Position numbers and translations under genes: made by a program. The notes beneath the pieces are model-generated. The model saw only the letters and a list, made by a program, of their open reading frames with translations, made no database searches and was not told the origin of the DNA. Of a stretch of DNA of 64,000 nucleotides, positions 17,169 to 26,313 are shown in pieces. The stretch is taken from positions 22,127 through 86,126 of the forward strand of contig VXQZ01000037.1 of NCBI GenBank assembly GCA_009838735.1, in the 5' to 3' direction. Position 1 is the stretch's first letter, and the number at the start of each line of letters is the position of its first letter. This stretch comes from Chloroflexota bacterium. Lineage in GTDB: Bacteria; Chloroflexota; Dehalococcoidia; Bin125.

Positions 17169-18419
17169 CTATTCGTTCCGGAGTGCGGCAATCGGATCGA
17201 CCACCGTGGCGCGCCAGGCCGGATAGATGCCGCTGATCAAGCCCACCCCGGCGGAGACGCCGAATGCAGCGGCAATCGACCAGGCCTGGATGACCGTCGT
17301 CATTTCCTGTTCGCCGACGGTCTGGCCGTCAACCAGCAGGGAGGCCACGACGCCGATGACGATTCCGATGATTCCGCCCAGCACGCTGAGCGCAAGCGCC
17401 TCGGTGACGAACTGGTTGACAATGTCGGCTGCCGTCGCCCCGACGGCGCGCCGGATGCCGATTTCACGAGTCCGTTCCGTGACCGAGACCAGCATGATGT
17501 TCATCACGCCGATGCCGCCGACCAACAGCGAAATCCCACCGATCACACCCAACAGGATTGAGAGCGTGTTTGCCACCTCAGAAGCGGCGTCCAGCAAGTC
17601 GTCCTGGCTCTCGATGGTGAAATCCGGATCGGTGCGGTTGTGACGGAAGAGCAGGAGATCACTGACCTGTTGCTTGACCTCCGACGTGTCGGCGCCCGGC
17701 GTGGTCTGCACATCGATCTGAGTGACGCGCAGGTCGCCGGTGGGCGTGTAGAGGAAGCGGAATCGGTTGGCGAGGCCGGTCAACGGGACAAAGACCTGGT
17801 CGTCGGCATCTGCGGCCCCGCCGACTTCCTGGAGCACGCCGATCACGGTGAACGCGAACACGACGCGACCGGCGAGGAAGGACAGACGAATCTCCTGGCC
17901 GATCGGGTCAATACCCGGGTACAGCGTCTCCGCGACACGCGAGCCCAGGACCGCGACGAGGCTGCCGGCATTGTCATGCGGCGGCGCGATAAACGAACCC
18001 GCGGCGATCTCCAGGTCGCGGACTTCCGCGTAGTTCGAAGAGGTGAAGACCGACTCGGCGCCGACATTGTTCGCGCCCGCTATTGCCTGTGTTTCGCCGG
18101 TGATGTGCGCCGAAACGGCCTGAATCGCCGGATTGCCGTTGGCGGCGATCGCCAGTGCATCGGCCTGGGTCAATGTCGTGGTCAACAGCGCGCCGGTGCC
18201 CTGCTGCGTCGTCGCGGCGGCTGAGGGTTCGATAAAGATCAGGTCGGTACCGAGGCCGCGAATCTGATCGCTGACGCCCTTTTGCGTTCCCTGTCCGACC
18301 GCGATCAGCGCGATCACTGAACTGACGCCGATCACCAGACCAAGCAGGGTCAACAGGCTGCGCAACCGGTTGGCGACAATTGCCCGAACCGCAATCCGCA
18401 AGGCGTCGAAGAAACTCAT
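17169..18419 (-). CDS. MacB-type ABC transporter permease of adaptor-containing operon
   Basis: A 416-residue MacB permease starting MSFFDALRIAVRAIVANRLRSLLTLLGLVIGVSSVIALIAVGQG. It has one N-terminal helix, a periplasmic domain, and three C-terminal helices containing RTREIGIRRAVGATAADIVNQFVTEALALS. It ends PIAALRNE. The start overlaps the ATPase stop by four bases. The operon order is adaptor (21939 to 19132), ATPase, permease, all coupled by overlaps. This is the inner-membrane export component; the substrate is unknown. Confidence 0.92.
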   Translation of the reverse strand: MSFFDALRIAVRAIVANRLRSLLTLLGLVIGVSSVIALIAVGQGTQKGVSDQIRGLGTDLIFIEPSAAATTQQGTGALLTTTLTQADALAIAANGNPAIQAVSAHITGETQAIAGANNVGAESVFTSSNYAEVRDLEIAAGSFIAPPHDNAGSLVAVLGSRVAETLYPGIDPIGQEIRLSFLAGRVVFAFTVIGVLQEVGGAADADDQVFVPLTGLANRFRFLYTPTGDLRVTQIDVQTTPGADTSEVKQQVSDLLLFRHNRTDPDFTIESQDDLLDAASEVANTLSILLGVIGGISLLVGGIGVMNIMLVSVTERTREIGIRRAVGATAADIVNQFVTEALALSVLGGIIGIVIGVVASLLVDGQTVGEQEMTTVIQAWSIAAAFGVSAGVGLISGIYPAWRATVVDPIAALRNE

Positions 18420-19135
18420 GTCGCCTGGCTGGTGTTCGCGTGGTTGACAGTGTGCGCAGCGTGTTCGGCGCCGGTGTCCTCGATGATCTGGCCATCACGC
18501 ATTCTGACGGTTCGCTGGGCAAACTCGGCGACCTCGGCTTCGTGCGTCACGAGGATGATCGTCATCCCGTGCTGATCGACGAGGTCGCTGAGCAGGGTCA
18601 TCACCTCGTGGCCGGTCGCGGTATCCAACGCGCCGGTCGGCTCATCGGCCAAGACCACCAGTGGATCGACCACCAGCGATCGCGCGATCGCCACACGTTG
18701 CTGTTCGCCGCCTGAGAGTTGAGTGGGACGGTGTCCGATTCGATCGGCCAGCCCAACTCGCACCAGGGCTTCGGCCGCGCGACGCCGTCGATCGCGGACC
18801 CCCTGGTAGATCAGTGGGAGCTCGACCTGTTCCAGCGCGCTCATGCGCGGCAGCAGGGAATAGGACTGAAAGACAAAGCCGAACGCGGTGCCTCGCAGTC
18901 GCGCCCGCGCGTGCTCGCTGAGTCCGGCAACGTTCTGACCGGACAGCAGGTAGGCGCCGTCGTCCGGACGATCGAGCAGGCCGATGATGTTCATCATCGT
19001 GCTCTTGCCCGACCCCGACTGTCCCATGATCGCCACGAACTCGCCACGTTCGATCTCCAGGCTCACGCCGTCGAGCGCGTGAATCTGGGTCTCGCCGGCG
19101 GTGAAGGTCTTACGAACTCCGTCGAGCCGAATCAT
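18416..19135 (-). CDS. MacB-type ABC transporter ATP-binding protein
   Basis: A 239-residue ATPase with Walker A GQSGSGKST, signature LSGGEQQRVAIARSL, Walker B VVLADEPTGALDT and switch VTHEA. The MacB/LolD class is indicated by DEPTGALD. It overlaps the adaptor stop by four bases and the permease start by four bases, giving a tightly coupled three-gene export system. A second and third system of the same class occur at 14236-16204 and 26809-30989. Confidence 0.93.
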   Translation of the reverse strand: MIRLDGVRKTFTAGETQIHALDGVSLEIERGEFVAIMGQSGSGKSTMMNIIGLLDRPDDGAYLLSGQNVAGLSEHARARLRGTAFGFVFQSYSLLPRMSALEQVELPLIYQGVRDRRRRAAEALVRVGLADRIGHRPTQLSGGEQQRVAIARSLVVDPLVVLADEPTGALDTATGHEVMTLLSDLVDQHGMTIILVTHEAEVAEFAQRTVRMRDGQIIEDTGAEHAAHTVNHANTSQAT

Positions 19136-21939
19136 CTCTGCCCTCCGCCTCCGCCCGGACCTGTACCTCCGGTGGCGCCGCCGCCGGGAAGCTGGGTGGC
19201 GCTGTAGGCGATGCCTTCGGAATCGGCGCCCACCAGCACGGTGGCCCCGTCCAGCAAGCCCGAGAGAATCTCGACGTTGGTCCCGTCGGTCTCCCCGATC
19301 TGCACAGCCAGGCGCTCCCAGCCGCCATCGTCGGTCGGCACGGCGACGAAGAACGCTCCATCAATCTGACGTACAGCCGAAGTCGAGACCAGGACGGCCT
19401 CGTCTCTGACAGCGGTCAAAATCACGACGGTCGCGCTCATGCCGTGGACCGGAAGCTGGCGGTCGTCGTCGACCGCCGCCTGTCCGCCGGCCGCGCCGCC
19501 TCTGCCCCCGCTGAACCGAGCGATCAACATGCGGAGTTGCTCTCGCTGCTCGTCCGTGATCTCGAAGCCTTCGGGGAGTTCAACTCCTTCCGGCAGCGGC
19601 TCGTCATTGGCGATCGCCGTGACGACCTGAATCACGGTGACGCCTTCGGGCAATTCAAGGGATTCCAGCCAGGCTCTGAATCTGGCTGCCTGTTGAGGAT
19701 CGATTCCTCCGCCCCCGCTGCGGCGCTGCTCGCCGGCGGCCTGCGGTTCGGGGACGGTGACGCCCAGCGCCTGGAGTTCGTCGCGCACGGCCTGGATCGC
19801 CAGCGGGGACAAGACGGCCGCCTCAACAGAATAGGTGACGACGCCCTGTTCGATGTCCGGCACTCGACTGATCGACGTGATCCGAACGGGATATTGCGCC
19901 CCCGCGATCGCATCGAACGACGCCACACCGACCTGCAGTTCCTCGAGGTCGAATATCTCCGCCTCCGTCACCGTCAGCTCAACCACGATCTGATTCCGCG
20001 TGCTGAGCACGAGCGCCGCAGCTCCCGAGCCGATCCGATCGCCGGGTTCGATGTTGACCTCTTCAATGACGCCGTCGAATGGAGCCGTGATCGCCAGGTC
20101 GTCCATGGCGGCCATCGCCTGTTCAAGAGAGATCTCGGCCAGGCGAACATTCTGCTCCTGCTGCGCGATGGTGTTCGCGTTGGCGCCGGCCAACAGCTCG
20201 TTGTGCCGTGCCTGCGCTTCCTGCAGCGACGACTCCGCACTCGCCAGGGCCAGTTCGGCTTCGAGGATGTCGTCTTCGGTCGGCGGTTCCAGCAGTTCGG
20301 TCAGGCGGGAATCAGCTGCGTCGCGATTTGCCAGAGCGGCGGCCACGGCCTGTTCGGCCTGGAACAGGTCACTGGGGTCAACACCGCCGAGCAGCTCGCT
20401 CAGCGATGACTGGGCGGCGCGCAAGCCGGCCTCGGCGGCGGCGACCGCCTGCTGGGCCTGGTAGACGTCGTCCGGATCCGCCTCTTCGAACAACTCCTGG
20501 CGTCGCGATTCCGCAGCGATCAGTCCTGCGGTTGCCGCGACAACCGCCTGCTCGGCCTGGAAGATGTCCTCTTCCGTGGCTGGGGTCAGCAGATCGTCGA
20601 GCCGCGCCTGGGCTGCCTCATGGGCTGCCTCTGCGGCGGCGACTGCCTCGGTTGCCTGCTCGAGTTCCTCTGTCTCAGGGTCGCCGGCGAGGTCGTTGAG
20701 GCGCGCTTCCGCCGCTGCCAATGACGACACGGCAGCATCGTACGTGTTGACCGATTGTTCCCAGGTTCTCTGAGCGTCGATCAGGTTTCGGGAGCGCCGT
20801 TCCAGTGTCGCGCCGCTGTTCTCGGTCTTGGTCTCCAGGAGTGCAATCTCAGATTGCGGCAGCGGTGGCTCGGCGTCGCAGATTTCCGGGAGCACGACGA
20901 TGTCGTCGCAGAACCGCTCGTGCGCGAGTTCCAACGCCTCTTCTGCCTGTTCTACGGTCTGCTCCGCGGCGCTCACGGGATTTCGGGCCTGGATTGCAGC
21001 AGCTCGGGCATTCTCGATCTCGGCGACGCTCGACTCCTCTGTCAGCCGCTCCAATGCCTGCTGTGCGCTCGCAAGTTGCGACGCTGCTGAGGCAACCGCT
21101 TGCTCAGCCGACGCCCTGTCGGCGGCCGTTGGCTCGCTGTTCAGCAGGTCCAGCGACTCTCGTGCATTGGAGAGCTGGATTGCGGCATTGGCGATCGCCT
21201 GGTCAGCGCTGGCGATCTCCGTGGAGCTGGGTTCTTCGGTGAGATCGTCCAACAACTCCTGTGCCGTTGACAGTTGCGAAGCAGTATTGGCGACATCCTG
21301 TTGCGCTCTGGCGAGCTGTGCGGGATCGACGGCATCGGTCAGGTCCGCCAGTGCCTGCTCAGCGGTGGACAACTGATTGCGAGCATTGGCCAGCGCCTGT
21401 TCGGCGGCATCTATGGCGCTCGCCTCGGGAGGATCATCGATCTGCTCAAGCTCCAGCGTTGCGTTGACGAACTGCGCGTATGCAGTGGCTAGCGCGCGTT
21501 CCGAGGCGGCGATCTCCGAACCAGCCGGGCTCTCCAGCAACTCGTCGAGTCTGAGCCTGGCGATCTCCAACTGCACGCGGGCAGTCTCCAGTTGTCGTTC
21601 CGCGTCGCTGCCGTCCAGACGCGCCAGCAGGTCGCCGGTCGTGACATCTGCGCCGATCTCAACATCGACGGAATCGACCTCGCCGCTGACGCCGAAGCTC
21701 AGGGCTGAGGTCTGTGCGGCACTTGCCGATCCTGACAGTTCAACCGTCCTGGTCAGCTGGCCGCTGCTGGCAATCACACGTTGCGGCTCGAACACCACTT
21801 CTGGTTCGGAGTCGCGGGTGAAGTACCAGGCGGCGACGGCTGCCGCGGCGATCACGATGGCCAGCAACAGCAACGCCCAGCGCCGTGGGCGGCGCTGAGC
21901 GCGGACCAGTGCATCGATATCAACGTCTTGAGTGCTCAC
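19132..21939 (-). CDS. Giant membrane-fusion (HlyD/MacA-like) adaptor with 6+6 helical repeats
   Basis: A 935-residue adaptor; usual MacA-like proteins are about 400 residues. There is one transmembrane anchor (about residues 21-42), lipoyl half-motifs near residue 88 and at DLAITAPFDGVIEEVNIEPGDRIGSG (from about 615), then a barrel domain. Between them lie about 500 residues of 33-residue helical units (E-I/L-x-x-A-E-Q-A, closed by a Pro/Gly turn such as EPPTEDD, VDPSDL or TPATEED). Six units lie before and six after a non-repeat segment with Cys344 and Cys354. The arrangement predicts an exceptionally long hairpin. The C-terminal linker is Gly-rich. GTG start. Confidence 0.9.
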   Translation of the reverse strand: MSTQDVDIDALVRAQRRPRRWALLLLAIVIAAAAVAAWYFTRDSEPEVVFEPQRVIASSGQLTRTVELSGSASAAQTSALSFGVSGEVDSVDVEIGADVTTGDLLARLDGSDAERQLETARVQLEIARLRLDELLESPAGSEIAASERALATAYAQFVNATLELEQIDDPPEASAIDAAEQALANARNQLSTAEQALADLTDAVDPAQLARAQQDVANTASQLSTAQELLDDLTEEPSSTEIASADQAIANAAIQLSNARESLDLLNSEPTAADRASAEQAVASAASQLASAQQALERLTEESSVAEIENARAAAIQARNPVSAAEQTVEQAEEALELAHERFCDDIVVLPEICDAEPPLPQSEIALLETKTENSGATLERRSRNLIDAQRTWEQSVNTYDAAVSSLAAAEARLNDLAGDPETEELEQATEAVAAAEAAHEAAQARLDDLLTPATEEDIFQAEQAVVAATAGLIAAESRRQELFEEADPDDVYQAQQAVAAAEAGLRAAQSSLSELLGGVDPSDLFQAEQAVAAALANRDAADSRLTELLEPPTEDDILEAELALASAESSLQEAQARHNELLAGANANTIAQQEQNVRLAEISLEQAMAAMDDLAITAPFDGVIEEVNIEPGDRIGSGAAALVLSTRNQIVVELTVTEAEIFDLEELQVGVASFDAIAGAQYPVRITSISRVPDIEQGVVTYSVEAAVLSPLAIQAVRDELQALGVTVPEPQAAGEQRRSGGGGIDPQQAARFRAWLESLELPEGVTVIQVVTAIANDEPLPEGVELPEGFEITDEQREQLRMLIARFSGGRGGAAGGQAAVDDDRQLPVHGMSATVVILTAVRDEAVLVSTSAVRQIDGAFFVAVPTDDGGWERLAVQIGETDGTNVEILSGLLDGATVLVGADSEGIAYSATQLPGGGATGGTGPGGGGGQR

Positions 21940-22094
21940 AGGCGTTCCATCTATTCCTGGCGTAGTTGAGCGCGCAAATCCGGCGGCGAACCAATTCCCG
22001 CGTTGGACTGCAAGCTAAAGCCAGTTTGTAAATCACCGGTCAACGGGTCGACATCTTCTGACGAAGCAATCCTGCGACTCCTGGCCCTGCCCGG

Positions 22095-22922
22095 TCAACC
22101 CGTGAACAGTCCGCCGTCCGGATGCAGGATCTGTCCCGTGATGTATCCGGCATGATCGCTCAGCAGGAACAGAGACGCTTCGGCGATGTCCTCGGCCTCG
22201 CCGAGTCTGCCCAGCGGCACGAACCGCTCAAATGCCGCGCGACGTTCTTCGTCCTGTGAGAGACCCATCGCCATAGGCGTATCGATCACGCCCGGCGCGA
22301 CCGTGTTGACGCGGATGTTGTGCGGCGCCAGCTCCAGGGCGATGCAACGCGTCAACATCCAAACGCCAGCCTTGGAGACCGAGTAGTCGGCGCTACCGGC
22401 CATTGGGATCTTGGCTGCGCCCGAGGAGATATTGACGATCGAGCCGCCCTCGCCCTGAGCGATCATGCGCCGAGCGACGGCGCGATTGGTCAGCATCACG
22501 CCGGTCAAATTGACCGAGAGCACCTGTTCCCAGTACTCGACCGGTTTGTTGATGACGTGACTGTCGCGATTGTTGGGCGCAGGAGCGTCCTCCGAGACTT
22601 CGCCCGAGACGTAGCGAGCATGCAGAATGCCCGCCGCCGCTATGCAGAGATCAAGCCGACCGAACTGGTCGACGGCAGTTTCTGCCGCGGCGTCGCAATT
22701 GGCTTCGCGGGACACGTCCGCGCCGACGTAGATGGCCTGCCCGCCAGCGTCAGTGATCTGCGAGACGACATCGTTGCCTCGCGGATCGTCGGGTAGTCCA
22801 ACGACGGCGACTGCCGCGCCCTCCCGTGCCAGACGAATCGACGCTTCCGCGCCCATGCCCGACGCGCCGCCGGTGACCAGCGCCACCTTGCCCTGGAAGC
22901 GCTGCATTCCGATCTCCGCCAT
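22095..22922 (-). CDS. Short-chain dehydrogenase/reductase, paralogue
   Basis: A 275-residue classical SDR closely related to the one at 16248: RFQGKVALVTGGASGMGAEAS, NISSGAAKI, YSVSKAG and GQILHPDGG. Tyr/Lys and cofactor residues are intact. The listed start is the first ATG; a second ATG at 22907 (MQRFQGK) has a GGAG site at good spacing and is also credible. It is followed upstream by DUF35 and thiolase-like genes on the same strand, so it may reduce or oxidise a ketone/alcohol in the same side-chain degradation route. Confidence 0.85.
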   Translation of the reverse strand: MAEIGMQRFQGKVALVTGGASGMGAEASIRLAREGAAVAVVGLPDDPRGNDVVSQITDAGGQAIYVGADVSREANCDAAAETAVDQFGRLDLCIAAAGILHARYVSGEVSEDAPAPNNRDSHVINKPVEYWEQVLSVNLTGVMLTNRAVARRMIAQGEGGSIVNISSGAAKIPMAGSADYSVSKAGVWMLTRCIALELAPHNIRVNTVAPGVIDTPMAMGLSQDEERRAAFERFVPLGRLGEAEDIAEASLFLLSDHAGYITGQILHPDGGLFTG

Positions 22923-22937
22923 GAAGGCAATCCGTTT

Positions 22938-23474
22938 CTAGACGCCGTTGACTTCCTGCGGATATCGCCAGGGCGAATCGGGCTGAGCCGCGTCCTCGTC
23001 GAGTGTCCAGTGGGGCAATGCCAGCCCCTCCGCCACGTCGGCGAAGACCATCCGCATGCGTGACCCGATCCCAACCTGCTTGACCAACTCGGGACCGGCA
23101 AAGTTGCCGTCCGCGTCGACAAGATTGCCCGCGACTCGCAGCGCTTCATGCTCGGTTGGCACCCCGGACTGCGTGTCGAGCTCAACCAGCAGGATCATGT
23201 ACGGCGCGCGTTCACGGAACGCTGGCTGGATCGCGTGGTGGACCTCTCCATACGAATGCACTTCACCCCGGGCATCCACGGGCACCCAGTTGAACTCGCG
23301 CTTCGAGCACCAGGGGCAAGCGGTGCCAGGCGGGTAACGGATCAGCGCGCAGTCCGGGTCGGCGCACTGCTGCAGATGAAAGTCGTGGTCGGCGCAGTGT
23401 TGGAAGTAGGACAGGTTCTCGTTGTCCAGATCGAGGACGGTCAACGTCATCCCCAAGTAGTCGCCCTGCGGCAT
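22938..23474 (-). CDS. DUF35 OB-fold and zinc-ribbon acyl-CoA-associated protein
   Basis: A 178-residue protein with a rubredoxin-like zinc ribbon (CADPDC and CPWC) followed by an OB-fold segment (VDARGEVHSYGEVHHAIQ, YMILLVELDTQ, GIGSRMRMVF), the DUF35 arrangement. DUF35 proteins partner thiolase-like enzymes, as in the steroid retro-aldolase Ltp2-ChsH2 DUF35 complex, and provide the acyl-CoA-binding or complex-forming face. The thiolase-like gene directly upstream supports such a complex. AGGAG precedes the ATG. Confidence 0.85.
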   Translation of the reverse strand: MPQGDYLGMTLTVLDLDNENLSYFQHCADHDFHLQQCADPDCALIRYPPGTACPWCSKREFNWVPVDARGEVHSYGEVHHAIQPAFRERAPYMILLVELDTQSGVPTEHEALRVAGNLVDADGNFAGPELVKQVGIGSRMRMVFADVAEGLALPHWTLDEDAAQPDSPWRYPQEVNGV

Positions 23475-23517
23475 CGTTCGCTCCTGTTCGGTCTTGAAGT
23501 CGTTCGTCCTGCTCGCT

Positions 23518-24780
23518 CTAGCCCTTGCGCATGATCAGCGAGGATCCGGTGCCGGGCATCGCCCAGCCCAGGTTTTGCGTGATCTCCAGGTCGGGAACCT
23601 GTCGGCAGCCGCCGCCGGCCGCCGGCTCGGCGTAGTTGTAGCTGTGGATTCGTTTGCCGTTGTCGTCCTGCGGGCAGTAGCAATCGACTTCGCCGCGCAG
23701 CTGACGCACGTTCTCGATGATCATGTTCATCCCGTGCGTGTAGCCCTCGCAGAGGTGACCACCTGAGGTGTTGTTGGGCCGCTCGCCGCCCAGCCGCATG
23801 ATCCCTGACGAGACGTAGTCGCCGCCCTCGCCCTTCTTGCAGAAGCCGTAGTCCTCAAGCTGCAGCATTGAGGTGAAGGTGAAGGCGTCGTAGGCGCCGG
23901 TGCACTGAATGTCTTCGGGGCCGACGCCGGCGTTGCGATAGATGATGTCCTTGATGTAGTGGCCGGCGACAGTCGAGATCGGACCGTGCTGGAAGTGCAT
24001 ATCGATCCGCGGCTTGCAGACGCGCCCGGCCACGCCGAGGATTCGCGCGGGAAGCTGCCTGTAGTCGTAGGCCTTGTCGACCGACGTGACGATCAGCGCC
24101 GTCGCATTGTCCGTCTCGACGCAGCAATCGAGCAGGTGCAGCGGCTTGCAAATCATGCGCGAGTTGACCACATCCTCGACCGTCACCCGCTGCTTGTAGT
24201 AGGCCTTGGGGTTGTTCGAGGCATGCTCCGAGTGAATCACCTTGACCATCGCCACCTGCTCGGGCGTGGTGCCGTAGTCGTACATGTGACGCATGAAGGT
24301 CGGCGAGAAGTTCTGTCCTGCCGAGAACCAGCCATAGGCAGCGGCATGCAGAGCATCACCGCCGACGGGCACGGAGGCGCGGGCGCCGGTTCCGCCGATC
24401 CGGACCTGGGAGAAGCCGTTCATCGAGCGGAAGACGACGACGGTCTCGCACATTCCCGCCTCAATCGCGCCAATCGCCAGACCGATCAACGCCTCCGAAG
24501 AAGAGCCGCCTCCCTGGACATCCATGTAGAAGTTGAGCCGGATACCGAGGTCTCCGGCGAGCATCGGCGACGCCGTCGAGTCGTTGCCCGAGTAGGACAT
24601 CATGCCGTCGATTTCCGAGGCCGGAATGCCGGCGTCGTCCATCGCGTTCTTGATCGCCCAGGTTCCCAGCGCCCGGGTTGTCATGCCCGATCCGCGGGTG
24701 TAGGTCGTTTCACCGACGCCGATGATGGCGTACTTGTCGCGCAGGTACTTGCCTGCCGTCGTGTCAATGTCGGTCGTCAC
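23518..24780 (-). CDS. Thiolase-superfamily protein of SCP-x/Ltp2 type (likely retro-aldolase or acetyl transferase)
   Basis: A 420-residue thiolase-fold protein (YAIIGVGETTYTRGSG, MTTRALGTWAIKNAMDDAGI, GYTHGMNMIIENVRQLRGE). At the normal nucleophile position it reads MDVQGGGSSSEALIGLA: the catalytic Cys of true thiolases is absent, a serine-rich loop taking its place, and no Sec codon is involved. Ltp2-type proteins also lack Cys and catalyse retro-aldol cleavage of 17-hydroxy side-chain acyl-CoAs with a DUF35 partner, which is adjacent here. Function by analogy only. GTG start with GAGGAG upstream. Confidence 0.82.
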   Translation of the reverse strand: MTTDIDTTAGKYLRDKYAIIGVGETTYTRGSGMTTRALGTWAIKNAMDDAGIPASEIDGMMSYSGNDSTASPMLAGDLGIRLNFYMDVQGGGSSSEALIGLAIGAIEAGMCETVVVFRSMNGFSQVRIGGTGARASVPVGGDALHAAAYGWFSAGQNFSPTFMRHMYDYGTTPEQVAMVKVIHSEHASNNPKAYYKQRVTVEDVVNSRMICKPLHLLDCCVETDNATALIVTSVDKAYDYRQLPARILGVAGRVCKPRIDMHFQHGPISTVAGHYIKDIIYRNAGVGPEDIQCTGAYDAFTFTSMLQLEDYGFCKKGEGGDYVSSGIMRLGGERPNNTSGGHLCEGYTHGMNMIIENVRQLRGEVDCYCPQDDNGKRIHSYNYAEPAAGGGCRQVPDLEITQNLGWAMPGTGSSLIMRKG

Positions 24781-24872
24781 CGCCTGCTCCTCTCAAGGAC
24801 GTCGCGTCTCGACCGCGGATGCCGTCAACATCGCGCGGAACGTGGGCAGTCTAGGACAGCAGCAAGGACGAT

Positions 24873-25457
24873 TTACGAGCCTGAGGCGGCGGCCGACTTG
24901 GACGGTTCGCGCGAGAAGGCATCTTCGTAGAGCGCCTCGGCGTCCGTTCCGACCAGCGTCGCCATCTCGCGATAGGCGTCGCGCCGATAGCCCCAGCCGA
25001 ACTCAGACCGCTCGACCTGTTCGAGCCAGTCGAATAGATGAACCGTGGCCAGATCTCGAAGCTGATCGACGGACAGTTCGATCGGTGGATTGCCGTCGCG
25101 GTCGCTGATCGCCAGCATGCGCTCGCCCGCGAGCGCTGCGGAGACGGCGGCGTCGAACGTCGCGCGATCCATGATGCAGTTGAGCCAGGCGACGAACTCG
25201 GCCCGTTCTCCGATCAGCGAGCGCACTCGAGCTCGTTCGGTCAACGGAAGCGAGAAGCCCTGGAATTTCTCTGTGCCGTAGATCGAGTGAAACAGGCCGG
25301 CCGCAGCCAGTTCTGGTCCGGCGTCATGCTTGTCAAGCAGGTCATGAACGGCCTTGAGGTGCGTGAGGAAGTCGTGACCGCTGTGATCGATCTCGGCAGT
25401 GCCGAGCGAATGAAGGAAGTCAATGAGTTCTGAAACTGGTCGAGGAGTATCGGACAT
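24873..25457 (-). CDS. DUF6817-like HD-type domain protein
   Basis: A 194-residue protein. The opening FLHSLGTAEIDHSGHDFLTHLKAVHDLLDKHDAG, then AAAGLFHSIYGTEKFQGF, matches the DUF6817 pattern with its conserved His/Ser-Ile-Tyr-Gly block; the histidines recall a metal-binding HD fold. No reaction is known. It is divergent from the hydratase gene, with an inverted repeat in the gap. The C-terminus (PSKSAAASGS) is disordered. Confidence 0.75.
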   Translation of the reverse strand: MSDTPRPVSELIDFLHSLGTAEIDHSGHDFLTHLKAVHDLLDKHDAGPELAAAGLFHSIYGTEKFQGFSLPLTERARVRSLIGERAEFVAWLNCIMDRATFDAAVSAALAGERMLAISDRDGNPPIELSVDQLRDLATVHLFDWLEQVERSEFGWGYRRDAYREMATLVGTDAEALYEDAFSREPSKSAAASGS

Positions 25458-25486
25458 CGTGATTGCAGAGTAACTGCGGGTCGGAC

Positions 25487-25507
25487 GATAGGGCGATGGA
25501 CCCTATC
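25487..25507. promoter_or_regulatory. Perfect 7-bp inverted repeat in divergent promoter gap
   Basis: GATAGGG-CGATGGA-CCCTATC sits in the 97-bp gap between the divergent DUF6817 and hydratase genes. It could be an operator for both. No regulator gene is adjacent, and a chance occurrence is possible. Confidence 0.35.
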
Positions 25508-25554
25508 CTGCTGACAGCCAACAGAAGTGAATACCAGTCCAAGAGGATGCCAAC

Positions 25555-26310
25555 ATGTCCGACGCACTCACCGACGCCCAGGTCTCTGACGCCGCAGATT
25601 TCCTCGACCAGGCCACTGCCAACGGACTGCCGCTCCCGCCCATTCCGGAGTCGTTCCGGCCGGAGACCGCTGCGGACGGCGGCCGCATCTACTGGGAGCG
25701 CTGGTCGCGGGATCCGAAGCCGGCGGTCGCCTGGAAGGCGGCTGTGATTGAGGGCAATATGGTGCTCGCTCCGTTCTTCGAGGGCATGGTCCTCGATTCG
25801 CCGGCGTCGATGCCGGGCGACGGCTTCGTCACCTGCATCCTGGAAGCCGAGGTCGCCTTCCGACTGGGTCGAGACTTCGCGCCGGCCGACGGCGGCCACA
25901 GCGAAGAATCGGTGCTGGATGGCGTCTCGAACGCATACATCGTGATCGAAGCGCCGAACAATCGCTTTGGCGGGGCGCCCGAGTTTCCCAGTATGGCCGC
26001 CGACGGTGTCGGCAACCACGCGCTCATCATGGGCCCGGAAATCGACGACTGGCAGTCGAAGGAACTGGTTGCGTTGGCCTGCTCGATCATCGTTGATGGC
26101 GAGACGATTGCTGAAGGCCGCGACGGACGCCCCAATCCCACGGAAGTGCTGGTCGCCACCGTCAACGAAATCAACAATCGCGGCATGACGGTCAAGGCGG
26201 GCGAGGTGATCACCACCGGTGCCGCCGCCGTGCAGCCCTTCCCCGGCGGTCGCGGTGAAGTGACGATCCGCTTCCCCGGCATCGGTGATGTCGAGTTGAG
26301 CCTGACCTAG
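25555..26310 (+). CDS. 2-keto-4-pentenoate hydratase/fumarylacetoacetate-hydrolase fold protein
   Basis: A 251-residue protein of the MhpD hydratase family: a divalent-metal site in CILEAEVAFRLGRDF, then VIEAPNNRF, MAADGVGNHALIMG and a glycine-rich C-terminal GEVITTGAAAVQPFPGGRGEVTIRFPGIG. Family members hydrate 2-oxopent-4-enoates or decarboxylate related oxo-acids in aromatic catabolism; the substrate is unknown. It may contribute to an aromatic/steroid side-chain route with the nearby thiolase/DUF35/SDR genes, by inference from location only. Confidence 0.82.
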   Translation: MSDALTDAQVSDAADFLDQATANGLPLPPIPESFRPETAADGGRIYWERWSRDPKPAVAWKAAVIEGNMVLAPFFEGMVLDSPASMPGDGFVTCILEAEVAFRLGRDFAPADGGHSEESVLDGVSNAYIVIEAPNNRFGGAPEFPSMAADGVGNHALIMGPEIDDWQSKELVALACSIIVDGETIAEGRDGRPNPTEVLVATVNEINNRGMTVKAGEVITTGAAAVQPFPGGRGEVTIRFPGIGDVELSLT

Positions 26311-26313
26311 CTC

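Noticed and set aside
23518-24780. Missing thiolase Cys as a third selenocysteine site
   Set aside because: The position is encoded by ordinary serine codons and no TGA lies in the frame.
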